The position numbers and the translations under genes are program-made. This document shows positions 8,341 to 14,679 of a stretch of 33,558 bases of DNA, in pieces. The stretch's first letter is position 1. Each line of letters opens with the position of its first letter. Below the pieces are notes generated by a model that ran no database searches, had not been told where the DNA came from, and saw nothing but the letters and a program-made list of their open reading frames with translations. This DNA comes from an uncultured Sphingomonas sp. (GTDB taxonomy: Bacteria; Pseudomonadota; Alphaproteobacteria; Sphingomonadales; Sphingomonadaceae), in assembly GCA_913777325.1 (NCBI GenBank), contig CAJYSA010000051.1, positions 1-33,558 of the forward strand. Reading direction: 5' to 3'.

Positions 8341-8355
8341 GAACATATAAGGAAC
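8341..8355 (-). promoter_or_regulatory. LexA (SOS) box, GTTC-N7-GTTC
   Basis: Read on the minus strand the site is GTTCCTTATATGTTC, an exact match to the alphaproteobacterial LexA direct repeat GTTC-N7-GTTC. It covers a TATAAG (8346-8351), the likely -10 of the plus-strand 58-aa gene, and lies 23 bases before its start codon. LexA binding here would block that gene. A third GAAC copy at 8331-8334 is spaced by six, one base short of the rule. Confidence 0.7.
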
Positions 8356-8377
8356 ATCGGAGTCGAGGAGATGATCC

Positions 8378-8554
8378 ATGTGTCTGATGAGCGAGATCGA
8401 CAGCTATTTGCAGCGCACCGGCGTCGCCGAAACCACGTTCGGGCGGCGCGCGGTCAACGATCCCCGGCTGGTGCGCGATTTGCGTCGTGGTCGCGTGCCC
8501 GGGCCGCTGCTGCGCGCGCGGATCGAGGCGATCCTCACGGCGCGCCGCCAGTGA
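8378..8554 (+). CDS. 58-aa Cro-sized putative DNA-binding protein
   Basis: A small gene starting MCLMSEID and ending LTARRQ. GAGGAG at 8365-8370 is seven bases before the ATG at 8378, which favours it over the ATG at 8387. The middle, TTFGRRAVNDPRLVRDLRRGR (about residues 19-39), has the rhythm of a helix-turn-helix recognition region. It resembles short alphaproteobacterial proteins with TxFGxxAVxDPxLVxDLRxGR that I recall, but I know no characterised member. The protein is very basic (13 Arg, no Lys). It is divergent from the S24 repressor and sits behind a LexA box, as Cro sits opposite CI. Its stop overlaps the GTG of the next gene. DNA binding is inferred, not shown. Confidence 0.72.
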   Translation: MCLMSEIDSYLQRTGVAETTFGRRAVNDPRLVRDLRRGRVPGPLLRARIEAILTARRQ

Positions 8555-8856
8555 CCGCAGGGCATTTCGAGCGCGCGCTCGCCCGCTCCGCCGCGCGCGC
8601 CGGCGCGACGCTGTCGGTCGACAGCCACCGCGCGGTCGCGTGGCACAGCGCCACCTTCTCCGGCGACCGCCACGAACTCACGCTTCGCGCCGCCGCCGAT
8701 CCCGCGCTTGATGCGTGGACCGCCGGCTTCGCGCAGCTCGATCTGGGCATGCGCGGCCATCTCCTCGCGGACCTGCGCGTCGCGGCGCGCGAGCGTCACG
8801 GGTCGCACATCGTGTTGCGGGTCGAAGGGCTGACGGTCGCCTGCGCGCCCCGCTAG
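8551..8856 (+). CDS. Hypothetical 101-aa protein, translationally coupled to the 58-aa gene
   Basis: Starts at GTG 8551, forming a GTGA overlap with the TGA of the 58-aa gene, so translation is very probably coupled. The frame is open further upstream, but that part overlaps the 58-aa gene and looks non-coding. The protein has no signal peptide or membrane segment. It alternates short strands with helical stretches (FERALARSAARAG; HSATFSGDRHELTL; IVLRVEGLTVAC). The AxHSATFxGxRHxLxL pattern recalls conserved sphingomonad hypothetical proteins, but I cannot name a domain. It would be SOS-controlled together with its upstream partner if the LexA box is functional. Confidence 0.68.
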   Translation: MTAGHFERALARSAARAGATLSVDSHRAVAWHSATFSGDRHELTLRAAADPALDAWTAGFAQLDLGMRGHLLADLRVAARERHGSHIVLRVEGLTVACAPR

Positions 8857-8874
8857 GCGCCGGCGTCGCCGCCG

Positions 8875-9162
8875 CTACCGCGCCGGTATCCGGTGCAGCG
8901 TCTGCTCCAGCACCATCGGATCGACGAATCCCGCCACCGACAGTCTCGTGCAGCGCCCCAGCGCGCCCGGATCGAAGGCGCTGAGCGGCAGGTTCAGGTC
9001 AAGCGGCAGCACGCGCTCGGGCGGCGGAGCCATCCACGCGCACGGCGTCTCCGGCGCCGATCGTCGCCGCCACATCGGCAATCGCGCCGCGACATCGCGC
9101 AGCGACTCGAGAACGTGAACGCCGTGCACGGCGCGGGGGCGGGCCAGGGTCTCGTCGAACAT
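8875..9162 (-). CDS. Hypothetical 95-aa protein
   Basis: An open frame with third-position G/C as strong as in neighbouring genes from the ATG at 9162 onward. The upstream in-frame extension to 9216 uses TTT, ATA, TTA and CGA codons unlike the rest, so I placed the start at 9162 (MFDETLARPR). The protein is Arg/Pro-rich, with a hydrophobic LPLDLNLPLSAF stretch and a C-terminal VDPMVLEQTLHRIP. No signal peptide, membrane helix or known motif is visible and the ribosome site is weak. It is convergent with the preceding gene (18-base gap). It could be spurious. Confidence 0.45.
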   Translation of the reverse strand: MFDETLARPRAVHGVHVLESLRDVAARLPMWRRRSAPETPCAWMAPPPERVLPLDLNLPLSAFDPGALGRCTRLSVAGFVDPMVLEQTLHRIPAR

Positions 9163-9261
9163 GCCGCTCTGATAGCGTATCAATCGTAACCCTATGGTAA
9201 ACGTGGCGGTATCCACGTTCGACCACGCCGGCGGCCCGCCGCCGGCGTGTCGTGCCGCGCC

Positions 9262-9819
9262 TCAATCGGCGTCGGCGAGTTCCTCGGTCAGCGCGTCGAT
9301 GATCGCCTGGTTGAACGCCGGGATATCGTCGGGCTTGCGGCTGGTGATCAGATTGTCGTCGATCACGACCTCTTCGTTCTCCACCTCGGCGCCGGCATTC
9401 TCCAGGTCGGTGCGGATCGAGACGAAGCCGGTCACGCGCCGCCCGTCGATCACGTCCGCCTCGGCGAGCAGCCACGGCGCGTGGCAGATCGCGGCGACGA
9501 TCTTGTCCTCGTCCATGAACTGCTGGACGATCTCCACCGCGCGTTCCTCGACGCGCAGCTTGTCGGGATTGGCCACGCCGCCCGGCAGCACCAGCGCGTC
9601 GTAATCCTCCACATCGACCTCGGCGAGCGTCAGGTCGGGGGTGGCGGTTTCCGCCTTGTTGATGTCGCCTTTCATGCCCTGGATCGGGTCGCGCTTGATC
9701 GACGCGAGCGTCACGGTCGCCCCCGCCGCTTCCAGCGCCTTGCGCGGCTCGAACAATTCCACCGTCTCGAATCCGTCGGCGGCGATCATCAGCACGCGCG
9801 CCTGCGACAAATCGGCCAT
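9262..9819 (-). CDS. DJ-1/PfpI family protein (type 1 glutamine amidotransferase-like)
   Basis: A 185-aa cytoplasmic protein of the PfpI/YhbO branch of the DJ-1 superfamily. Proteins of this branch are linked to stress protection, with protease, glyoxalase or deglycase activities reported and debated. The nucleophile Cys112 lies in AAICHAPWLL with the adjacent His113, and the conserved acidic Glu18 is in DGFETVEL. VLPGGVANPD and DDNLITSRKPDDIPAF are family signatures. The ATG at 9819 has GGAG six bases upstream; a second in-frame ATG at 9831 is less well placed. A sigma-EcfG-like promoter and an inverted repeat lie just upstream. It is divergent from topoisomerase IB. Confidence 0.9.
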   Translation of the reverse strand: MADLSQARVLMIAADGFETVELFEPRKALEAAGATVTLASIKRDPIQGMKGDINKAETATPDLTLAEVDVEDYDALVLPGGVANPDKLRVEERAVEIVQQFMDEDKIVAAICHAPWLLAEADVIDGRRVTGFVSIRTDLENAGAEVENEEVVIDDNLITSRKPDDIPAFNQAIIDALTEELADAD

Positions 9820-9833
9820 GTCAGTCTCCATCA

Positions 9834-9850
9834 CGGAAAGGAAGTTTCCG
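9834..9850. promoter_or_regulatory. Inverted repeat at the pfpI-like gene leader
   Basis: CGGAAA-GGAAG-TTTCCG is a perfect 6-bp inverted repeat with a five-base centre, 15 bases upstream of the start codon. It overlaps the expected transcription start of the EcfG-like promoter. It could be an operator or a short leader hairpin. Confidence 0.35.
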
Positions 9851-9857
9851 CCGCCCC

Positions 9858-9883
9858 AACCCGCCGCGCGCGCCGCGCGTTCC
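9858..9883 (-). promoter_or_regulatory. Candidate sigma-EcfG (general stress) promoter for the DJ-1/PfpI gene
   Basis: On the minus strand GGAAC (9883-9879) is followed after exactly 17 bases by GGTT (9861-9858). The alphaproteobacterial EcfG consensus is GGAAC-N16/17-CGTT, so there is one mismatch. The GGAAC is half of a perfect 12-bp palindrome, CGTTCCGGAACG (9878-9889). The predicted start leaves a leader of about 30 bases. Confidence 0.4.
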
Positions 9884-9946
9884 GGAACGATGCGAGGGTC
9901 CGCGCATTTCCGATTGGCAAGGGCTTCGACCGGCGGAAGGGCAGCG

Positions 9947-10960
9947 GTGACGCAGAATATCGTTTTTTGTGAGGACGATGCACCGGGAATTACCCGCAAG
10001 CGCACGCGCCATGATGCCTGGGCTTATTACGATGCGCACGGCAAACGGATCACCGATCGCGACGAAATCGACCGGTTGAACGCGATCGGCCTGCCGCCGG
10101 CCTATACCGATGCGTGGTTCTGCCCCGATCCGGACGGGCATATCCAGGCGGTCGGCTGGGACGAGAAGGGTCGCAAGCAATATCGCTACCACCTCGGCTT
10201 CCGCGCCCAGCAGGAGGCGGCCAAATACGATCTGTGCGCCCCGTTCGGTCGCGCGCTCACCAAGCTGCGCACCCGCGTCGAGGTCGATCTGGAGCGTCGC
10301 CGCCACACCAAGGAGCGCACCGTCGCGGCGGTGGTCAAGCTGCTCGACGTCGCCGCGCTGCGCATCGGGAACGAAACCTATGCGAAAACGAACAAGAGCT
10401 TCGGCCTCACCACGCTGCGCGACCGCCATGCGCAGATCAGCGGCAGCACCCTGCGCCTGGAATACAAGGCCAAATCGGGCAAGCTGCGGCGCCTGAAGAT
10501 CACCGACGGCAGCCTCGCGCGCTTCGTGAAGAAATGTCAGGATCTGCCCGGGCAGAAGCTGTTCCAGTATGTTGGCGACGATGGCGCGCCGCACGCGGTC
10601 ACCTCCTCGGACGTCAACGCCTATATCCGCGACGCGATGGGCGACGGCTTCACCGCGAAGCATTTCCGCACCTGGGGCGCCAGCGTCGTCGCGTTCGAGG
10701 CGCTGGTGGAGGCCGATGCCCCGATCGGACTGAAGGCGATGCTGGAGCCGGTGGTCGCGCATCTCGGCAACACCCCCGCGATCGCGCGCAAATCCTACGT
10801 CCATCCCGCGCTGATCGAATTGGGGAAGGACAAGGCGGCGCAGGCGCTGTTCCGCCAGTCGCTGCGCCTGCCGCGCGCCACCCATTATCTGACGCGCACC
10901 GAGCGCGGGCTGATCGCCTTCCTCGAAGCCAGCGGTGCGTGCGCGCTGAAGGCCGCCTGA
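9947..10960 (+). CDS. DNA topoisomerase IB (eukaryote/poxvirus type)
   Basis: A 337-aa type IB topoisomerase that relaxes supercoils by a 3'-phosphotyrosyl intermediate. The active-site Tyr284 is in ARKSYVHPALIE. Other expected catalytic residues are Arg139 in LRIGNETYA, a Lys near 175 in LEYKAKSGK and Arg241 in KHFRTWGA. The N-terminal domain (GITRKRTR to YRYHLGFR) is the bacterial TopIB type. I chose the GTG at 9947, six bases after GGAAGG; the open frame upstream overlaps the divergent DJ-1 gene. One base separates its stop from the ATG of the mechanosensitive channel gene, so the two form an operon. Confidence 0.93.
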   Translation: MTQNIVFCEDDAPGITRKRTRHDAWAYYDAHGKRITDRDEIDRLNAIGLPPAYTDAWFCPDPDGHIQAVGWDEKGRKQYRYHLGFRAQQEAAKYDLCAPFGRALTKLRTRVEVDLERRRHTKERTVAAVVKLLDVAALRIGNETYAKTNKSFGLTTLRDRHAQISGSTLRLEYKAKSGKLRRLKITDGSLARFVKKCQDLPGQKLFQYVGDDGAPHAVTSSDVNAYIRDAMGDGFTAKHFRTWGASVVAFEALVEADAPIGLKAMLEPVVAHLGNTPAIARKSYVHPALIELGKDKAAQALFRQSLRLPRATHYLTRTERGLIAFLEASGACALKAA

Positions 10961-10961
10961 C

Positions 10962-12137
10962 ATGAGCAATACCCGTACCGCCGCCGCGCCCGCCGCGGCG
11001 TTCGACAGCGAGCGCGTCGGCGCGCAGATCGATGCGCTGTTCCGGTCCAGCATCGTCTGGCTGCAACAGAATTGGCTGCACATCCTGATCGCGGTCGGCG
11101 TCGGCGTGGTCATCGCGCTGGTGCTGTTCTGGGTGCGCGCCTTCGGCCCCCGCCTCGCGCGGCGCAGCGCGTCGGGCAAGGGCTGGGCGGCGGTGCTCGG
11201 TCGCGCGATCGAACGCACCAACGCCTTCTTCATCGTCATGCTCTCGGCCAAGCTGGTCGATGGCTATGCCGCGACCCCGCCCGAGGTCGACAAGACGATC
11301 ACCTTCCTGTTCACGGTCGCCGCCGTGTTCCAGGCCGCGATCTGGGCGCGCGAGCTGATCCTCGGCGCGATCGAGCACCGCACGCGCGGCGAACATTATT
11401 CGGGCGAGGCGCTGATGAGCGCGATGGGGCTGATCCGCCTGCTGGTCAGCTTCGCGGTCTTCGCCATCGCGCTGGTCGTCGTGCTCAGCAATCTCGGCGT
11501 CAACGTCACTGGCCTCGTCGCGGGTCTCGGCGTTGGCGGCATCGCGATCGGCCTGGCCGCGCAGGGCATCTTCGCCGATCTGTTCGCCGCGCTCGCGATC
11601 ATCTTCGATCGCCCGTTCCGGCGCGGTGACAAGGTCAGCTATGGCAACACCAGCGGCGTGATCGAGGCGATCGGGCTGAAGTCGACCCGCATTCGTTCCT
11701 TCACCGGCGAATTGCGGATCATCTCCAACCGCAACCTGCTCGACAAGGAAATCCAGAACACGTCACAGCGCGACCATGTCCGCGTCTCCTACACGATCGG
11801 CGTCGCCTATGAGACGCCGCCCGACACGCTGGCGCGCGTCCCCGCGATCCTGACCGAACTGGTCGAGGCGGAGGGCGCCAAGGTGGCACGCGCCGGGTTC
11901 GAGGCGTTCGGCGCCTCCAGCCTCGACTTCGTGTTGCAGGTCGATACGCCCGGCGACGACTGGGCGACCGCACACGCCACGCGCAACCGCATGCTGGTCG
12001 CGATCATCCGCCGTTTCGCGTCCGAAGGGATCGCGATCCCCTACCCCACGCAGACCACCTACACCGCCGCCCCCGACGGCACTTTGGTGATGCCCTATGC
12101 GGACCCGCACACCTCGAAGTCACCGACGGGCGCCTAA
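10962..12137 (+). CDS. Small-conductance mechanosensitive channel (MscS family)
   Basis: A 391-aa inner-membrane channel releasing solutes on hypo-osmotic shock. Transmembrane segments are visible at about residues 40-60, 113-133 and 155-172. They are followed by the Gly/Ala-rich pore helix GLVAGLGVGGIAIGLAAQGIFADLFA and the DRPFRRGDKV entry into the beta domain, then a C-terminal alpha/beta domain ending near IPYPTQTTY. The pattern is typical of the MscS family. The start follows the topoisomerase stop by one base, so translation probably depends on the upstream gene. A 77-bp palindromic repeat begins 13 bases after its stop. Confidence 0.94.
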   Translation: MSNTRTAAAPAAAFDSERVGAQIDALFRSSIVWLQQNWLHILIAVGVGVVIALVLFWVRAFGPRLARRSASGKGWAAVLGRAIERTNAFFIVMLSAKLVDGYAATPPEVDKTITFLFTVAAVFQAAIWARELILGAIEHRTRGEHYSGEALMSAMGLIRLLVSFAVFAIALVVVLSNLGVNVTGLVAGLGVGGIAIGLAAQGIFADLFAALAIIFDRPFRRGDKVSYGNTSGVIEAIGLKSTRIRSFTGELRIISNRNLLDKEIQNTSQRDHVRVSYTIGVAYETPPDTLARVPAILTELVEAEGAKVARAGFEAFGASSLDFVLQVDTPGDDWATAHATRNRMLVAIIRRFASEGIAIPYPTQTTYTAAPDGTLVMPYADPHTSKSPTGA

Positions 12138-12150
12138 TCAGCCGCACCTT

Positions 12151-12227
12151 CGTCATTGCGAGCGTAGCGAAGCAATCCGGAGCGTCCGGGTATGGCCCTG
12201 GATTGCTTCGCTTCGCTCGCAACGACG
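12151..12227. repeat. 77-bp REP/MITE-like palindromic repeat, copy 2
   Basis: The left arm starts CGTCATTGCGAGCGTAGC and the right arm ends CGCTCGCAACGACG. The two arms pair over about 28 bp with few mismatches around a ~21-base centre. Length and arms match copy 1 at 2627-2703, but the centre differs. It carries an ATG (12192) that would give the symporter a false N-terminal extension. Confidence 0.87.
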
Positions 12228-12329
12228 GTGGATCGGTCGACGGTCGGTCGGCCATCCCAAAAGCCCCGCTCCCTCCCCGCAAACGCAAAGTTGCTGGCGC
12301 CGGCCCACGCGCGGTCGCACCTGATAGCG

Positions 12330-13601
12330 ATGAAGAAACCCTCTTTCACGATGCAGGTGTTCGCCGGCATGGCGATCGGCGTCGCGCTCGGCTTCATCGC
12401 CCGGCACGCCCCCGATGGCGCATTGGCCGAAACGCTGCGGCTGACCGGCGAGAGCTTCGTCAAGCTGCTCAAGGCGCTGGTCGTCCCGCTCGTCTTCACC
12501 GCGCTTGTCGCCTCGGTCGCGGCGTTGCGCGATCTCGGCAACGCCGCGCGGCTGGTCGGGCAGACGCTGCTGTGGTTCGCGGTCACCGCGCTGATCGCGG
12601 TCGCGATCGGCCTCACGCTCGGCACCGTGCTGCAACCCGGCGTGCGCGCGGGTGTCGACGTGGCGAGCGCGGTCGCGCCCGGCACCACCGGCTCGTGGCT
12701 CGACTTTCTGCGCGGGCTGATCCCCGGCAATGTCATGGGGCTGGAGGCGTCGACGAAGCTGAAGGACGGCGCCGCGACCACCGGCATCTCGTTCAACGTC
12801 CTGCAATTGATCGTCGTCGCGATCGCGGTCGGCGCCGCGGCGGTGAAGGTCGGCGCGGCGGGCGAAGCGTTCCTCTCCGCGAACGCCTCGCTGCTCACGA
12901 TCTTCCGGCAATTGCTGCGCTGGGTGGTGCGGCTCACCCCCATCGGCACCGCCGGGCTGATCGGCACCGCGATCGTCCGCTATGGCTGGTCGTCGCTGGC
13001 GGCGCTGGGCAGCTTCGCGGGCGCGGTCTATCTGGGGCTCGCGCTGGTGCTGTTCGGCGTCTATCCCGCGCTGCTCGCCGCCAACCGGCTGTCGCCGCGC
13101 CGCTTCTTCGCCACCGCCTGGCCCGCGATCCAGCTCGGCTTCGTGTCGCGCTCCTCGATCGCGACGCTGCCCGTGACCGAGGATGTCGCGGAAAAGGCGG
13201 GCGTGCCGCGCGACTATGCCGCCTTCGCGGTGCCGTTCGCCGCGACCACCAAGATGGACGGCTGCGCCGCGATCTATCCGGCGGTGTCGGCGCTGTTCGT
13301 CGCGCAATATTACGGCATCGCGCTCCACGCGCCCGATTACGTCCTGATCGCGCTCGTGTCGGTCATCGGCTCGGCCGCGACCGCCGGGCTCACCGGCGCG
13401 CTGGTGATGCTCACGCTCACGCTCACCACGCTCGGCCTGCCGCTGGAGGGGGCCGGGCTGCTGCTCGCGATCGATCCGATTCTCGACATGGGGCGCACCG
13501 CGGTGAACGTGGCCGGGCAAATCGTCGTCCCGTTGATCGTCGCGCAGCGTGAGAGGCTGTTATTTTCGGACGTCGAGCGGCCCCTGACGCAACCGGCGTG
13601 A
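12330..13601 (+). CDS. Dicarboxylate/amino acid:cation symporter (SDF/DAACS family)
   Basis: A 423-aa inner-membrane transporter of the glutamate/C4-dicarboxylate:Na+/H+ symporter family. It is strongly hydrophobic, with about eight helices and the family's substrate-site motifs: SRSSIATLP (serine-rich hairpin), TTKMDGCA (counterpart of NMDGT) and DPILDMGRTAVNVAG (conserved Asp, Arg and Asn of the last helices). The start at 12330 (MKKPSFTMQVFAG) is where similarity to the family begins; the frame stays open back to 12192 only because it runs through the repeat. The Shine-Dalgarno region is weak. The exact substrate cannot be told from sequence. Confidence 0.9.
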   Translation: MKKPSFTMQVFAGMAIGVALGFIARHAPDGALAETLRLTGESFVKLLKALVVPLVFTALVASVAALRDLGNAARLVGQTLLWFAVTALIAVAIGLTLGTVLQPGVRAGVDVASAVAPGTTGSWLDFLRGLIPGNVMGLEASTKLKDGAATTGISFNVLQLIVVAIAVGAAAVKVGAAGEAFLSANASLLTIFRQLLRWVVRLTPIGTAGLIGTAIVRYGWSSLAALGSFAGAVYLGLALVLFGVYPALLAANRLSPRRFFATAWPAIQLGFVSRSSIATLPVTEDVAEKAGVPRDYAAFAVPFAATTKMDGCAAIYPAVSALFVAQYYGIALHAPDYVLIALVSVIGSAATAGLTGALVMLTLTLTTLGLPLEGAGLLLAIDPILDMGRTAVNVAGQIVVPLIVAQRERLLFSDVERPLTQPA

Positions 13602-13654
13602 ACACTTCGGGCCCTGCGACGTTCGTGCGGGCAGTGGCAAGGAGTATGATCGAG

Positions 13655-14035
13655 ATGAAGAAGGCTCTGCTGACGGCGCTGGCAATCGCCACCGTTTCCG
13701 CCCCGATGGTCGCCGCGCCCGCCGCCGATGCGCAGCGCCGCGACCGCGATTATCAATGGCATGGCGACCGCGACGATTGGGACGCCTCGCGCGACTATCG
13801 CCGCGGCAACTACCGCGAACGCCGCCTGAGCCGCGAGGATCAGGTGTATCGCGGTCGTGACGGTCGCTCCTACTGCCGCCGCAACGACGGCACCACCGGC
13901 CTCGTCGTCGGCGGCGCCGGCGGCGCGCTGCTCGGCAACCTCGTCGGCGGCGGCCTGCTCGGCACGCTCGCCGGTGGTGGCGCGGGTGCGCTGCTGGGTC
14001 GCGAGATCGATCGCGGCAAGGTGCGCTGCCGCTGA
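13655..14035 (+). CDS. Exported glycine-zipper (2TM) envelope protein
   Basis: A 126-aa protein with a Sec signal peptide (MKKALLTALAIATVSAP...AADA, cleavage before QRRDRD). An Arg/Asp/Tyr-rich hydrophilic region follows (DYQWHGDRDDWDASRDYRR). At about residues 85-118 lies a glycine zipper (LVVGGAGGALLGNLVGGG.LG.LAGGGAGALLG) of the kind found in 17-kDa surface-antigen-like proteins, and the C-terminus is CR. It probably sits in the outer membrane or periplasm. AAGGAG at 13639-13644 is ten bases before the ATG at 13655 but only one base before the ATG at 13646, so I prefer 13655. A strong terminator follows directly. Confidence 0.82.
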   Translation: MKKALLTALAIATVSAPMVAAPAADAQRRDRDYQWHGDRDDWDASRDYRRGNYRERRLSREDQVYRGRDGRSYCRRNDGTTGLVVGGAGGALLGNLVGGGLLGTLAGGGAGALLGREIDRGKVRCR

Positions 14036-14040
14036 TCCCC

Positions 14041-14083
14041 ATGGCCGCGCCGGCCCATCCGCCGGCGCGGCCATCGCCGTTTT
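14041..14083 (+). terminator. Rho-independent terminator after the glycine-zipper gene
   Basis: A perfect 14-bp stem (14041-14054 paired with 14061-14074, core GGCCGCGCCGGC) with loop CCATCC. It is followed by CGCCG and TTTT at 14080-14083, and begins five bases after the stop codon. Confidence 0.88.
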
Positions 14084-14149
14084 AGAAGGTCGGGTTCGCC
14101 GATCTTCCCCGTAAAAACCCGTTTTTTCTCGTTCTTGGTTCGCCTCGCC

Positions 14150-14178
14150 TTGCAGCCCCGTCCATAAACCGCCTAAAC
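14150..14178 (+). promoter_or_regulatory. Candidate promoter of the maoC-thiolase operon
   Basis: TTGCAG (14150-14155) is followed after 17 bases by CTAAAC (14173-14178). The predicted start near 14186 falls inside the inverted repeat at 14181-14196. Confidence 0.45.
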
Positions 14179-14180
14179 AA

Positions 14181-14196
14181 TCCCATCGTGATGGGA
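14181..14196. promoter_or_regulatory. Inverted repeat over the predicted maoC start site and Shine-Dalgarno
   Basis: TCCCATC-GT-GATGGGA has perfect 7-bp arms with a two-base centre. It overlaps the predicted transcription start and the first bases of the GGGAGAGG ribosome-binding site. It fits a dimeric repressor operator; as an RNA hairpin it would partly mask the ribosome site. Confidence 0.42.
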
Positions 14197-14205
14197 GAGG
14201 CGCGG

Positions 14206-14655
14206 ATGACGCTGGACGAGATGCAGGCCGCGATCGGTCGTACCAGCACCTCGGCGTGGATCGAGGTGACGCAAGGAATGATCGACGCCTTCGCGGAGGC
14301 GACCGGCGATCGTCAGTTCATCCATATCGATCCCGTCCGCGCCGCCGCCACACCCTTCGGCACCACCGTCGCGCATGGCTTCCTCACCCTGTCGCTGCTG
14401 CCGCGCATGATGGCGGAGACGCCCGATCTGCCGCAGCTCGATCCCGCGACGATGTACGTCAATTACGGCGGCGATCGCGTCCGCTTCCTCACCCCTGTCC
14501 CGTCCGGCGCGCGCATCCGCGCGCATTCGACGCTGCGGTCGTTCGAGCAGAAGCGCCCCGGCCAGTATCAGTCCCTCTCCGACATCACCGTCGAGATCGC
14601 CGGGCACGACAAGCCCGCGATGATCGCCGAGTGGATCACGCAGGTCTTTGCCTGA
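14206..14655 (+). CDS. MaoC family dehydratase, (R)-specific enoyl-CoA hydratase-like
   Basis: A 149-aa hot-dog-fold enzyme. The hydratase-2 motif is present, with Asp35 and His40 in TGDRQFIHID and G.TVAHGFLTLSLLP after it. This matches single-domain MaoC/NodN-like (R)-hydratases that interconvert trans-2-enoyl-CoA and (R)-3-hydroxyacyl-CoA. I chose the ATG at 14206 because GGGAGAGG lies six bases upstream; ATG 14191 would place the ribosome site inside the gene. The thiolase follows after 24 bases in the same direction, suggesting a small acyl-CoA operon. Together with the PHA genes further on, it could feed (R)-3-hydroxyacyl-CoA to PHA, but beta-oxidation of special acyl chains is equally possible. 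Confidence 0.88.
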   Translation: MTLDEMQAAIGRTSTSAWIEVTQGMIDAFAEATGDRQFIHIDPVRAAATPFGTTVAHGFLTLSLLPRMMAETPDLPQLDPATMYVNYGGDRVRFLTPVPSGARIRAHSTLRSFEQKRPGQYQSLSDITVEIAGHDKPAMIAEWITQVFA

Positions 14656-14679
14656 GCGCCCAACGAAAGGTCCCTCCTC

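Noticed and set aside
8331-8344. GAAC-N6-GAAC as a second LexA box
   Set aside because: Spacing is six rather than the required seven; it may still help binding but is not a canonical site.
8293-8856. Prophage remnant around the S24 gene
   Set aside because: No integrase, structural genes, attachment sites or base-composition shift; flanking genes look like ordinary chromosome.
12192-12329. Longer N-terminus for the symporter from ATG 12192
   Set aside because: These codons come from the palindromic repeat; family similarity begins at 12330.
14113-14126. AAAAAC-CC-GTTTTT as a second terminator
   Set aside because: Weak AT-only stem with a two-base centre, and a strong terminator already precedes it.
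14131-14141. GTTC-TTG-GTTC as a LexA box
   Set aside because: Spacing of three does not fit GTTC-N7-GTTC.
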